Of a stretch of DNA of 64,000 bases, positions 56,481 through 64,000 are shown one piece after another. Position numbers and translations under genes: made by a program. How positions within the stretch are numbered: the stretch's first letter is position 1; every line of letters begins with the position of its first letter. The stretch lies in NCBI RefSeq assembly GCF_000023985.1, contig NC_013156.1, positions 1,042,363 through 1,106,362 of the forward strand. The letters run 5' to 3'. Under the pieces are notes generated by a model, which worked only from the letters and a program-made list of their open reading frames with translations, was not told where the DNA came from and made no database searches. Source of the stretch: Methanocaldococcus fervens AG86 (lineage in GTDB: Archaea > AGJL01 > Methanococci > Methanococcales > Methanocaldococcaceae).

Positions 56481-57125
56481 ATGGCGGATGTAAATGAAAT
56501 TACCCAACATCTTCCAGGATTCAATTGTGGAGCTTGCGGTTATAAGAGATGTGATCTATTTGCAGAGGCATTGTTAAATAAGGAGGTAAAATTAGAGGAT
56601 TGCCCATTTTTGCTTAGAGAGAGATTTAAAGAAAACTATGAAATATTAAAAGAGATTTTAGAAGTTAGTGGAATTTCTAAAAAAGAAGAAAAATACGTTG
56701 GAGTTATTGATGGATATGAGGCAGAGTTTTTATTAAAGCCATTGCCAAATGAATGTTCTTGTAGAGAGACATTGTTAATTATGGACAAAAAAGAGCTTAA
56801 AGTTGGAGATTATATAAAATATAGGCCTTTGGGATGTCCAATCCCACACTTTGCTAAAATAATAGATGAATATCACGGCTTATACACAATTCATGTTATG
56901 GGGCCGTGCCATAGGATAACTAAAGAGGAAATAGAGTATAAAGATGTGGGTATTGCGATAGTTGTGGCATTTGAGGGAATTGTAGAAGGAAAAGTTCCAG
57001 AAGTAGGAAAAACTGTAAAGTTCATACCAAAACACTGCATGATGCAGAAGGTTCATTCTGGAGTGGTTGTGCAAGTTGAAGGGAAAAGAGTTTATATAGA
57101 GGGCATTGATTTGAAGGTATTTTAA
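56481..57125 (+). CDS. Fe-S protein with RnfB-type cluster motif
   Basis: 214 aa. [20 protein letters not shown] and a later Cys (EDCPFLL) form the four-cysteine Fe-S motif shared with RnfB and CODH/ACS-related proteins. The C-terminal part is beta-rich with several cysteines ([29 protein letters not shown]). GGGGAAT selects ATG 56481, 1 bp after the GTPase stop. It probably provides electrons or a scaffold to the ATPase and GTPase. Confidence 0.78.
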   Translation: MADVNEITQHLPGFNCGACGYKRCDLFAEALLNKEVKLEDCPFLLRERFKENYEILKEILEVSGISKKEEKYVGVIDGYEAEFLLKPLPNECSCRETLLIMDKKELKVGDYIKYRPLGCPIPHFAKIIDEYHGLYTIHVMGPCHRITKEEIEYKDVGIAIVVAFEGIVEGKVPEVGKTVKFIPKHCMMQKVHSGVVVQVEGKRVYIEGIDLKVF

Positions 57126-57757
57126 TGGCTTATAGGACATTTTTCACATAACGGCTTTTTTCTACAAAACTTTTTACAGTGCTCCACTATTAAAGCATGA
57201 TACTCCTTGTATATCTCTAAATCCTTTGGAAGAGATTTTTCAAATATTTCTTTAATCTCATCATATTTGGCTTTTTCATTAATTATTCCCAACCTGCTGA
57301 ACATTCTTTTAGTGTATGCATCAACGACAAAGCTTTCTCTATCTAAAGCATATAGTAAGATGCTGTCAGCTGTTTCCTTTCCAACACCATTTATTGATAA
57401 AAGCTCCTTCCTTAAAGTTAAGGTATCTTTGTCTGTTTTAGCCATCCCTTCAGTGCTTCCATAATTATCTACAATAAATTTAGTTGTATTTTTTAGACGT
57501 TTAGCCTTTAAATTATAAAATCCAGCTGGTTTTATTAGTTCTTTTAATTTATCTTCGTCAATATTCAATATCTTCTCTTCTTCCAACAAATTTTCATTTT
57601 TTAAGTTATTGATAGCTTTTTCTACATTTTTCCAACTAGTATTTTGAGTTAGAATTGCTCCAACAACAACTTCATACCTTGTTTCAGCAGGCCACCAATT
57701 TTGGTGCCCATAAAAATCCAACAAAACTTTATATATCTTTAGTAGCTCTCCTCTCAT
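57122..57757 (-). CDS. Endonuclease III-family DNA glycosylase, catalytic Lys replaced
   Basis: 211-aa HhH-GPD protein. Hh[20 protein letters not shown] is followed by the catalytic Asp in FVVDAYTKR. The residue matching E. coli Nth K120 (GVGRKTA) is Glu here (GVGKETA), so AP-lyase activity is unlikely. The C-terminal cysteines, C-x3-C-x5-C-x2-C in [16 protein letters not shown], differ from the classical C-x6-C-x2-C-x5-C cluster. It resembles the MJ1434 type. RBS GGATGTGA. Its end overlaps the Fe-S gene end by 4 bp. Confidence 0.85.
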   Translation of the reverse strand: MRGELLKIYKVLLDFYGHQNWWPAETRYEVVVGAILTQNTSWKNVEKAINNLKNENLLEEEKILNIDEDKLKELIKPAGFYNLKAKRLKNTTKFIVDNYGSTEGMAKTDKDTLTLRKELLSINGVGKETADSILLYALDRESFVVDAYTKRMFSRLGIINEKAKYDEIKEIFEKSLPKDLEIYKEYHALIVEHCKKFCRKKPLCEKCPISH

Positions 57758-57814
57758 TCACATCCCTTTATTTGAGGTTTTAAAATCATTTCTATATATA
57801 AAAACACTATAAGA

Positions 57815-57831
57815 CCGAAAAGTTTATATAT
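57815..57831 (+). promoter_or_regulatory. BRE/TATA promoter of tRNA-Val
   Basis: CCGAAAAGTTTATATAT, with its TATA centre about 40 bp before the tRNA, fits an archaeal stable-RNA promoter with a short 5' leader. Confidence 0.7.
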
Positions 57832-57865
57832 GGGTTATACATATCTTAATTTCGCTTATGGTTGT

Positions 57866-57942
57866 GGGCTCGTGGTCTAGATGGCTATGATGCCGCCCTG
57901 ACACGGCGGTGGTCGGGAGTTCGAATCTCCCCGAGCCCACCA
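57866..57942 (+). tRNA. tRNA-Val(GAC) with encoded CCA
   Basis: Acceptor GGGCTCG pairs with CGAGCCC. Anticodon stem CCGCC/GGCGG encloses loop CTGACAC with anticodon GAC at 57900-57902. T arm GGGAG-TTCGAAT-CTCCC. Discriminator A at 57939, then genomic CCA at 57940-57942. No intron. Confidence 0.96.
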
Positions 57943-57974
57943 TTTATTTTTATAGGAATGTAAATTAATATATT

Positions 57975-58988
57975 TTAATATATTGGTATTTCAGCTTTAC
58001 TTAACCTTTCAAACCCATTCTTTTTGATTAAATATAAATCTTCTATCCTCACACCAAACCTATTTTTTAAATATAAACCTGGCTCAATAGTTACAACCAT
58101 TCCTTCTTTTAAAATAATATCTTCTTTTAGCTTATTTGACAATCTCGGCTCTTCATGCACTTCCAAACCAACTCCATGTCCTAAAGAATGAATAAACAGC
58201 TTTTCATAATCTCCAAAGAATGCCCTAACTATGTTGTCAATTTCTTTAGCAGATACTCCTTCTTTTAGATGTTCTTCTGCCAGTTCTTTTGCCTCATAAA
58301 CTAAATTATAAATTTTTCTCATCTCTTCATCATCTTTTAACAAAAACGTTCGTGTTATATCTGAGCAGTATCCATTATAAACTGCTCCAATATCAATCAA
58401 TAAAATATCCTTTATTTTATCTTTTGTTGGTAAAGCATGGGGGAAGGATGTTTTTTTACCAGAAACTACTATTGAATCAAATGCTGGTTTTATTGAGCCA
58501 TGTTTTTTCATAATGTATTCAATCTCAGCCACTAACTCATATTCGTTTAGATTTTTAATATCTTCTAAGTTATTTGAAACATAATTTATAGCTTTATCAC
58601 TAATTTCAGCAGCTTTTTTAATTAATTTTATCTCCTCTTTATCTTTAATCATTCTGAGTTCTTTAATTTTTTCAGAAACTATTTTGTAATCTTTATCTAT
58701 GTATTTCAAATAACTAATTGGTAGCTCTCCTTCAACTCCATCACATCCTTTAAATATCCCTTCCCAGCTTTTAAACTCTCTAATCTCTAAAAAATCAAAA
58801 AGTTCTTCTGCATAATCTTTATCGAGCTTTCCAACGTATAAACATGGCTCTTCTTCAAAAACTAAAACTGAAAAGCTCATAAAGTATTTTCCTAAAAAGT
58901 AGTTTATATTTTCTTTCTTTAAAATCACAGCCTTTTTTATACCCTCGTCTTCCATATACTTTAAAAACCTCTTAGTCCTATTGTTCAT
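57975..58988 (-). CDS. pepQ: M24 metallopeptidase, Xaa-Pro dipeptidase-like
   Basis: 337 aa. The N-terminal creatinase-like domain covers about 1-120. The pita-bread catalytic domain holds metal ligands: DIGAVYNGYCSDITRTF (two Asp), SLGHGVGLEVHEEP (His), TIEPGLY (Glu) and RIEDLYL (Glu). Two adjacent ATGs occur, and GGTGAT spacing favours 58988 over 58991. Archaeal prolidase length. Divergent from the chorismate lyase gene. Confidence 0.92.
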   Translation of the reverse strand: MNNRTKRFLKYMEDEGIKKAVILKKENINYFLGKYFMSFSVLVFEEEPCLYVGKLDKDYAEELFDFLEIREFKSWEGIFKGCDGVEGELPISYLKYIDKDYKIVSEKIKELRMIKDKEEIKLIKKAAEISDKAINYVSNNLEDIKNLNEYELVAEIEYIMKKHGSIKPAFDSIVVSGKKTSFPHALPTKDKIKDILLIDIGAVYNGYCSDITRTFLLKDDEEMRKIYNLVYEAKELAEEHLKEGVSAKEIDNIVRAFFGDYEKLFIHSLGHGVGLEVHEEPRLSNKLKEDIILKEGMVVTIEPGLYLKNRFGVRIEDLYLIKKNGFERLSKAEIPIY

Positions 58989-59017
58989 CATATCACCAAC
59001 TTTAAGGGTTGATATTC

Positions 59018-59521
59018 ATGATTGTTTATAAGGAAATAGCCGAGTTAAATAAAAGATTTCCTTTACTTAATGAGGAAAAAATTCTCTTAGGGACTGATGG
59101 TAGTGTAACAAACATTTTGGAGATTTTATTTGAAGGAGATTGTAAGGTTGAAACCATTAATCAAAAAATTGTTGATAACACAAACTACAGGGAAGTTATA
59201 CTCAAAGTTAATAATATACCTTTAGTTTATGCAATCTCAAAAACACCTTTTAAAAACATCGAGGAAGAAAACCTTAGGGAAGAGATAAAGAGAGATTTGC
59301 TTTCTGCAGATATTCCAATAGGTAAGATTATTAGAAAGCATAATTTAGAGACAAGGAGAGAGATTAAGTTTATAGGGATTGAAAAAGTTGATGAAAGATT
59401 AAAAACCCTCTTAAAAACGAACTATGCCCAACTACCAAAAAGGACATATAACATAATATACAAAAATAAAATATTAATGGAGATTACCGAAGTTTTTTGC
59501 ATCAGAGGGAAACTGAAGTAA
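59018..59521 (+). CDS. Chorismate lyase (4-hydroxybenzoate formation for methanopterin)
   Basis: 167-aa DUF98/UbiC-like protein matching the MJ0807 family, which makes 4-hydroxybenzoate from chorismate in methanogens. GTDGSVTNILEILFEG, LPLVYAISKTPF-like (NIPLVYAISKTPF), IPIGKIIRKHNLETRREI and ITEVFCIRG are the recognisable blocks, with Arg and Glu in places for substrate carboxylates. GGTTGAT precedes ATG 59018. Genes 59018-61293 keep the M. jannaschii order. Confidence 0.83.
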   Translation: MIVYKEIAELNKRFPLLNEEKILLGTDGSVTNILEILFEGDCKVETINQKIVDNTNYREVILKVNNIPLVYAISKTPFKNIEEENLREEIKRDLLSADIPIGKIIRKHNLETRREIKFIGIEKVDERLKTLLKTNYAQLPKRTYNIIYKNKILMEITEVFCIRGKLK

Positions 59522-59581
59522 TATTGTTTGATGAACTTTCTTAAACTTTCTTACTGAATTTTTTACATTAAGGGGGAAATT

Positions 59582-60583
59582 ATGAGAGAAGCAATGTTTT
59601 ATGAAAAATTGGGCGATAATAAAGTTAGATGTCATATCTGTCCAAGGCATTGTATTATAAAAGAGGGGGAGAGGGGTTTTTGCTGGAATAGAGAAAATAT
59701 AAATGGAACTTTATATGCAGTTGGGTATGGAAAAATCTGCTCATTGGCAATAGATCCTATAGAAAAAAAGCCGTTATTTCATTTCCATCCAGGAACTCAA
59801 GTTTTGTCTTTAGCAATTGGGGGATGTAACTTTAGATGCTTACACTGCCAAAATTGGACGATTTCCCAATTTCCACCAGACCAAATACCTTACAGGGAGA
59901 TGACGCCAGAAGAGGTTGTTGAAACGACTTTACGATATAATTGCCCAGGAATATCTTACACATATACAGAGCCAACGGTGTATTATGAATTTATGTATGA
60001 CACTTCAGTCTTAGCAAGGGAGAATGGGCTTTTTAATGTAATGATAACCAATGGCTATATTGAGAAAGAGCCATTAAAAGCTCTCCCTGTAGATGCAATG
60101 AACATAGATATTAAAGGAAACGCTGACTTTTACAAAAAAGTTTGTAAAGCAAGATTAGAGCCAGTATTAGAGACATGTAAGTTAGCAAAAAGATTAGGTA
60201 TTTGGGTAGAGATAACAAATTTAATTGTTCCAGGTTATAATGACAATATAGATGATTTATTGTTCATAATACACTTTGTGAGGGATGAATTGGGAAGAGA
60301 AACTCCTCTACATTTTTCACGATTTCATCCTGACTATAAATTAACTGACGTTCCTCCAACTCCAATAGAAACCTTAGAGATGGCAAGAAAACTGGCTATT
60401 GAAGAAGGGCTTAAGTATGTGTATATTGGAAATGTCTCAGGACATGAGGGGGAAAATACTTACTGCCCAAATTGTGGGGCTTTATTGATAGAAAGATATA
60501 TATTCGAGGCAAGAATAATTAATTTAGATTTAGAGACAGGAAGATGTAAGGTTTGTGGAGAGAAGATTGATATAGTTCTTTAA
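59582..60583 (+). CDS. amrS: AmmeMemoRadiSam system radical SAM enzyme
   Basis: 333 aa, PFL-activase-like. The N-terminal zinc-like cluster CHICPRHC and GERGFC is followed by radical SAM CNFRCLHC (CxxxCxxC) and GISYTYTEPTVYYEFM. The C-terminus ends in zinc-ribbon CPNCG ... CKVCG. It belongs to the set with AMMECR1 and Memo proteins, whose substrate is unknown. AMMECR1 follows after a C/D box sRNA. Confidence 0.9.
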   Translation: MREAMFYEKLGDNKVRCHICPRHCIIKEGERGFCWNRENINGTLYAVGYGKICSLAIDPIEKKPLFHFHPGTQVLSLAIGGCNFRCLHCQNWTISQFPPDQIPYREMTPEEVVETTLRYNCPGISYTYTEPTVYYEFMYDTSVLARENGLFNVMITNGYIEKEPLKALPVDAMNIDIKGNADFYKKVCKARLEPVLETCKLAKRLGIWVEITNLIVPGYNDNIDDLLFIIHFVRDELGRETPLHFSRFHPDYKLTDVPPTPIETLEMARKLAIEEGLKYVYIGNVSGHEGENTYCPNCGALLIERYIFEARIINLDLETGRCKVCGEKIDIVL

Positions 60584-60595
60584 ATTTTAATAAAA

Positions 60596-60658
60596 CAACG
60601 CGATGATGAGTGCTGACTTCACTGAAATTGTGATGACACCTGGGACAGCTGAGCGTTG
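60596..60658 (+). ncRNA. C/D box small RNA
   Basis: Terminal stem CAACGC (60596-60601) with GCGTTG (60653-60658). Box C ATGATGA (60603-60609), 12-nt guide, box D' CTGA (60622-60625), 5-nt gap overlapping C' GTGATGA (60630-60636), 12-nt guide, box D CTGA (60649-60652). All four boxes match consensus and both guides are the usual archaeal length. The D' guide complement gives seven bases matching the conserved 16S rRNA GAAGUCGUAACA neighbourhood, too few to name a target. It directs 2'-O-methylation, target unproven. Confidence 0.9.
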
Positions 60659-60693
60659 CCATTTCTTTATTTTATAATTCTTTAGGTGGAATT

Positions 60694-61293
60694 ATGAAAC
60701 TATTGACCTTAGAAGAAGGGATTTTTGCAGTAAGGTACGCAAGGGCTGTTATAGAGAACTATTTGGCTGGTAAAAAATTGGTTGTTGAAAACTATCCTGA
60801 AGTGTTTAATGAAAAAAGAGGATGCTTTTGCACCCTACACACCTACCCAGATAGGGAGCTTAGGGGATGTATTGGTATTCCAGAGCCGGTAATGCCATTA
60901 ATTGAAGCTTTAGAGGAGGCTGCAATAAGTGCAGCGACAAAGGATCCAAGATTTCCTCCAGTATCTTTGGAGGAGATGGATAGTATAGTGGTTGAGGTCA
61001 GTATTTTAACCCCTCCAGAGCTTATAAAGGTTAGTAATCCAAAAGAATATTTAGAAAAAATAAAAATTGGTAGGGATGGTTTAATCATTGAGTATGGATT
61101 TTATAGGGGGCTTTTATTACCTCAAGTTCCTGTTGAGTATGGATGGGATGTTGAAGAGTATTTGGCCCACCTCTGCCTAAAAGCTGGATTGCCTCCAGAC
61201 ATGTGGTTAGCTGAAGGTGTTAAGATATATAGATTTGAGGCACAGATATTTGAAGAGGTTGAACCAAGGGGGGAGGTTGTTGAGAAAAATTGA
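60694..61293 (+). CDS. AMMECR1 family protein
   Basis: 199 aa. GCFCTLHTYPDRELRGCIGIPEP and the following ALEEAAISAATKDPRFPPVS and WDVEEYLAHLCLKAGLPPDMW are hallmark motifs. GTPEP-like loop and LRGCIG contain the invariant Cys. Possibly part of a radical-mediated modification with the upstream enzyme. RBS TAGGTGGA. Corresponds to MJ0810. Confidence 0.93.
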   Translation: MKLLTLEEGIFAVRYARAVIENYLAGKKLVVENYPEVFNEKRGCFCTLHTYPDRELRGCIGIPEPVMPLIEALEEAAISAATKDPRFPPVSLEEMDSIVVEVSILTPPELIKVSNPKEYLEKIKIGRDGLIIEYGFYRGLLLPQVPVEYGWDVEEYLAHLCLKAGLPPDMWLAEGVKIYRFEAQIFEEVEPRGEVVEKN

Positions 61294-61300
61294 TGTAAAA

Positions 61301-62620
61301 TTAAGAAACTGCTCTATATATCTTCCTCGCCTCTTCTTCTACCAAATCATAAACCTTTATAACTTCATCAGAAATCATTTTCAAAGTTTCTGTTGGGAAG
61401 ATTTCAACAAAAACAGAGATTAATTTAACGTTATGTTCATTTTTGAACTTATCAAACTCCTTTAAAAACATATCATTTACTTCAGCATAGCCATCAGTTA
61501 TTAACAAGATATCTGCATTTTTGAAGCTTTCATTTTTTTTTATCACTTCCATAGCCTTATTTAACGGTTCTATAAAATTCGTTCCTCCACCAAAATATAA
61601 TGAAGCTATTTCAATTATTTCTTCCATGGTTATATTTTTAGGATTTATCAGTTTTTCAAATCTAACTCCATCATCAAATGCTATATAGTATAGCTCCCTA
61701 TTTTCCCTTTTAGCAATCTCTATTAAAGATAAAGCAACAGCCTTTCCCCAAATTTCTCTATCTCCATACATTGAACCACTGTGGTCTAATAAAACTACAA
61801 TTGGACCTTTCTGCTTATCCAATTTATTTTGTATATCATAAATCATGAGCTTTTTATCTGCAAATCTCCTGAGAAAATCATAGTATAAAAGTTCATCAGA
61901 CAGATTAACAATCTCTTTTGGTAATAAATGCTTCAAATCTCTCCCAATTTTTGTAGAATAAACCTCTCCAGAGTAGTGTTTAATCTTTGATTTGTACTCA
62001 TTTGTTGCCAACAATTTTAATTTACCAAGTTTTTTAACAATCTCTCTAATTTTTTTATTCTCCAAAATTTTATCTGCTAACTTTATCCTATCCTCTGGAG
62101 ATAAGAGCTTTTTATCTCCCAAGCCTTTACCAAAATTTTCAACCGCATCAAACCCCTGTAAAACTTCAGAAACCTCTTCAGAAATTTCTTTCATTGTTTC
62201 CTTGGCAGTTTCTTTTAATTTATCTTCCAACCCCTCCCCATTTCCATCAGATATAAATTTCTTCAACTCTTTATTTAGGTTTTTAAGCTTTAGATTTTCA
62301 AAAAATTTCTCACAGAACATTATTGTCGCAGTTCCAGCATTCATCTCATCCAATTCAGTAAAAAGCTTACTTTTTTCATATTCAATATTTTTCATAGCTC
62401 CCTCTAAAATTGCCTTATTTATCTTAAATCTCTCTTCTACATATTCATTGAACTCAACAACGTATTTAAAAAATGCATAAAATGTATCTTCAGCCAATTT
62501 TTCATGAATAGGATGAAATTGGGAATAATATCTAAGAAGTTTTTGTAAATATTTGCTATTTTTTAGAAATCTTTCAAATGCCTTTTTATCGTAGGCATCA
62601 TGCTTTATAACATTTTTCAT
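61301..62620 (-). CDS. VWA-domain protein, ViaA/CoxE-like partner of MoxR ATPase
   Basis: 439 aa. Helical N-terminal about 250 residues, then a von Willebrand A domain with MIDAS DHSGSM (D-x-S-x-S) and FGGGTNF (Thr). The layout and the phrase KAVALSLIEIAKRENREL resemble ViaA, the partner of the RavA ATPase in bacteria. RBS GTGAT. Four bases after the MoxR stop, one operon. Target unknown. Confidence 0.87.
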   Translation of the reverse strand: MKNVIKHDAYDKKAFERFLKNSKYLQKLLRYYSQFHPIHEKLAEDTFYAFFKYVVEFNEYVEERFKINKAILEGAMKNIEYEKSKLFTELDEMNAGTATIMFCEKFFENLKLKNLNKELKKFISDGNGEGLEDKLKETAKETMKEISEEVSEVLQGFDAVENFGKGLGDKKLLSPEDRIKLADKILENKKIREIVKKLGKLKLLATNEYKSKIKHYSGEVYSTKIGRDLKHLLPKEIVNLSDELLYYDFLRRFADKKLMIYDIQNKLDKQKGPIVVLLDHSGSMYGDREIWGKAVALSLIEIAKRENRELYYIAFDDGVRFEKLINPKNITMEEIIEIASLYFGGGTNFIEPLNKAMEVIKKNESFKNADILLITDGYAEVNDMFLKEFDKFKNEHNVKLISVFVEIFPTETLKMISDEVIKVYDLVEEEARKIYRAVS

Positions 62621-62624
62621 AATA

Positions 62625-63743
62625 TCACTTCATAAGCCCCTCAACGTATTTTTTAAATCCTTCAACCTCTTTTAAAACATCATCAACAAGCTCATACGGT
62701 TTATTTGCTTCAATTGCCTTATTTTTAACATCTTTTAATGATATAGTCATGCTGTTCAACTTCCCCAATATCTCAAGGCACTTTCTATACTCTATTCCTC
62801 CTAACTTTATTCTTTCTTTGTTAATTTTTTTTATTTCGTTTATTAAGCTATCTAAAATTTCCCTCTGCTCTAATGCAAAGCCAGCAAAGTGATTGGACAA
62901 TTTGAAAACCTCAACAGAAACTTTAAAGAATTCATCCGGCTCGTTCCAATATATATGCCTCAAAATGTCTAAATCATTCTCATCAGCTTTTTCTTTTCCG
63001 TTTAAATAGGCGAAGCATTTAACAGCTTTTACAGATTTTTTAAATCTTCTGTCAGATACTCTAATCCCTTCGCTCTCCAAAGCCAATTTTAGCTTAATCA
63101 AATCTTCCTTTATATTTGATATATCAACTTTTAAAGCCTCTCTCTGCATTTTTTTAACATCTTCAACATCAATTACGGTTTTTGGCTTATATTCCTCATC
63201 TAAATCAATAAGTTTCATTAAGTTTTCGTAGCTTCTTATTCCTCTGACGACTTTTCTAAATAAAAATCTATCATAAAATGCCAATAATTCATTCTCTTCT
63301 GGTAACTCGTTTGAAGCTCCGAATAAGCTTATCAAAGGAACTTTTTCAACCTTATCGCCGTTGTGATAAATCCTCTCATTAATTATTGAGAGTAAAGCGT
63401 TTAGTATAGAACTGTTTGCTTTAAAGACCTCATCTAAAAATGCTATTTCAGCGGTTGGTAAGTAACCAGAGGTTTTTCTAACGAATTTGTCATTATCTTT
63501 TAGCTCTTTAATGCTTAAAGGCCCAAACAATTCATCTTCCGTAGTGAATCTTGTTATAAGTTTTTCAAAGTATTCAGCATTTATGTGTGATGCTATAGCC
63601 CTAATTAATTGGGATTTAGCAACTCCAGGATTTCCCAAAAATACCGTATGCTCGTTAGCTAATATTGAAGTTAAAGCGATATCAATCTCCTCCCTCCTCT
63701 CCAAAAAATAAGAATTTAATTCTTTTTTTATTTTTTCAAGCAT
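62625..63743 (-). CDS. MoxR-family AAA+ ATPase (RavA-like)
   Basis: 372 aa. Walker A LGNPGVAKSQ, Walker B IAFLDEVFKANS (MoxR sensor-like), sensor LFGASNELP (SN in sensor 1) and arginine finger FYDRFLFRKVVRGI are all visible. Short lid and helical C-terminus. Directly upstream of its VWA partner. Expected chaperone-type remodelling, perhaps of a metalloprotein or of a respiratory complex. Confidence 0.9.
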   Translation of the reverse strand: MLEKIKKELNSYFLERREEIDIALTSILANEHTVFLGNPGVAKSQLIRAIASHINAEYFEKLITRFTTEDELFGPLSIKELKDNDKFVRKTSGYLPTAEIAFLDEVFKANSSILNALLSIINERIYHNGDKVEKVPLISLFGASNELPEENELLAFYDRFLFRKVVRGIRSYENLMKLIDLDEEYKPKTVIDVEDVKKMQREALKVDISNIKEDLIKLKLALESEGIRVSDRRFKKSVKAVKCFAYLNGKEKADENDLDILRHIYWNEPDEFFKVSVEVFKLSNHFAGFALEQREILDSLINEIKKINKERIKLGGIEYRKCLEILGKLNSMTISLKDVKNKAIEANKPYELVDDVLKEVEGFKKYVEGLMK

Positions 63744-63751
63744 AATTTCAC

Positions 63752-64000
63752 CTAAATTTTGTATTTATTTAAATATCCCCTTGGCGTTATCATTTTGTTG
63801 TTTATGGCTTTTGTTGAAGAGTTTCCAATGATTAGTATTGTGTTCATGTCTATAAACTCCAAATACTTATCTAAGTTGCTGTAAAACTCTTTAAAATTGG
63901 TTATCAAAGCCTCTTCTTTATCTCTTCCAGCATTTTTAACTATCCCAATAACATAATTGTTGTTTTTTGCAAATTCAGCCAAGATATCAACAGCTTTTAA
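63752..64000 (-). CDS. cbiH: Precorrin-3B/cobalt-precorrin-3 C17-methyltransferase, C-terminal part
   Basis: Partial gene running off the window edge. The frame is open upstream past 63982. IVKNAGRDKEEALITNF, ILIIGNSSTKAINNKMITPRGY is the characteristic CbiH/CobJ ending. Makes the ring-contracted intermediate in anaerobic B12 synthesis. The catalytic half lies outside the window. Stop 8 bp before the MoxR start. Confidence 0.88.
   Translation of the reverse strand, partial: LKAVDILAEFAKNNNYVIGIVKNAGRDKEEALITNFKEFYSNLDKYLEFIDMNTILIIGNSSTKAINNKMITPRGYLNKYKI

Noticed and set aside
1-64000. Inteins, insertion sequences or prophage
   Set aside because: RadA, MCM, RNase J and other usual intein hosts are of normal length without splice-junction motifs, and no transposase, integrase or phage gene was found.

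Overview
The window is AT-rich archaeal DNA. It carries hydrogenotrophic methanogen genes (HdrB and HdrC, a NifH-like protein of the CfbC type, F420-dependent sulfite reductase Fsr, a chorismate lyase of methanopterin synthesis), GGTGAT-type ribosome binding sites, BRE/TATA promoters, RadA, MCM and archaeal RNase J. Protein content and local order match Methanocaldococcus: runs correspond, from memory, to the M. jannaschii MJ0860-0871, MJ1487-1490 and MJ0806-0813 neighbourhoods. Unlike M. jannaschii, which I recall as lacking che genes, this strain has a chemotaxis locus. The species cannot be fixed from sequence alone.

Layout. 1-5700 is a chemotaxis block (CheR, two CheC-type proteins, CheY, CheF, a cytosolic-sensing MCP). 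It is followed by a coiled-coil protein, a FIST-domain gene broken by four frameshifts, and a V4R-domain protein (5.8-8.7 kb). 8.7-20.8 kb is a conserved core: three small archaeal proteins, IdsA, RNase J, type 2 IPP isomerase, HdrCB, a B12/radical SAM protein, HIT, a DUF2178/XRE pair under a twin operator, a tRNA methylthiotransferase, a CBS protein and RadA. 20.9-32.0 kb holds Fsr with a divergent regulator, a PadR/ABC exporter cassette, a Gate-domain membrane protein, the NifH-like protein and a FecCD-type ABC importer. 32.3-47.2 kb holds housekeeping genes (Sua5, HisD, MoaC, Elp3, a CTP-transferase/dolichol kinase-like protein, PyrC, MCM, an FAD oxidoreductase, a second B12/radical SAM protein, RNase HII, TrmI).

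47.2-53.6 kb is the most disturbed stretch. It has a doubled trmI 3' end around a palindromic element, a modABC-type operon whose ATPase has an internal deletion, and an island of decayed accessory genes that includes a Panacea/HEPN-like toxin-antitoxin-type pair. 53.7-64 kb returns to core: ribose-1,5-bisphosphate isomerase, an H/ACA-type RNA, an ABC ATPase/GTPase/Fe-S operon, an EndoIII-family protein, tRNA-Val(GAC), an M24 peptidase, chorismate lyase, an AmmeMemoRadiSam pair separated by a C/D box sRNA, a RavA/ViaA-like pair and the 3' end of cbiH.

Two themes cut across the window. First, a family of modular palindromic elements sits at 3' ends of genes (after radA, the ACT/DUF5612 gene, elp3, pyrC and trmI), sharing exchangeable hairpin units. 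Second, frameshifts and a deletion are confined to accessory genes while core genes are intact, which points to genuine gene decay rather than poor sequence.
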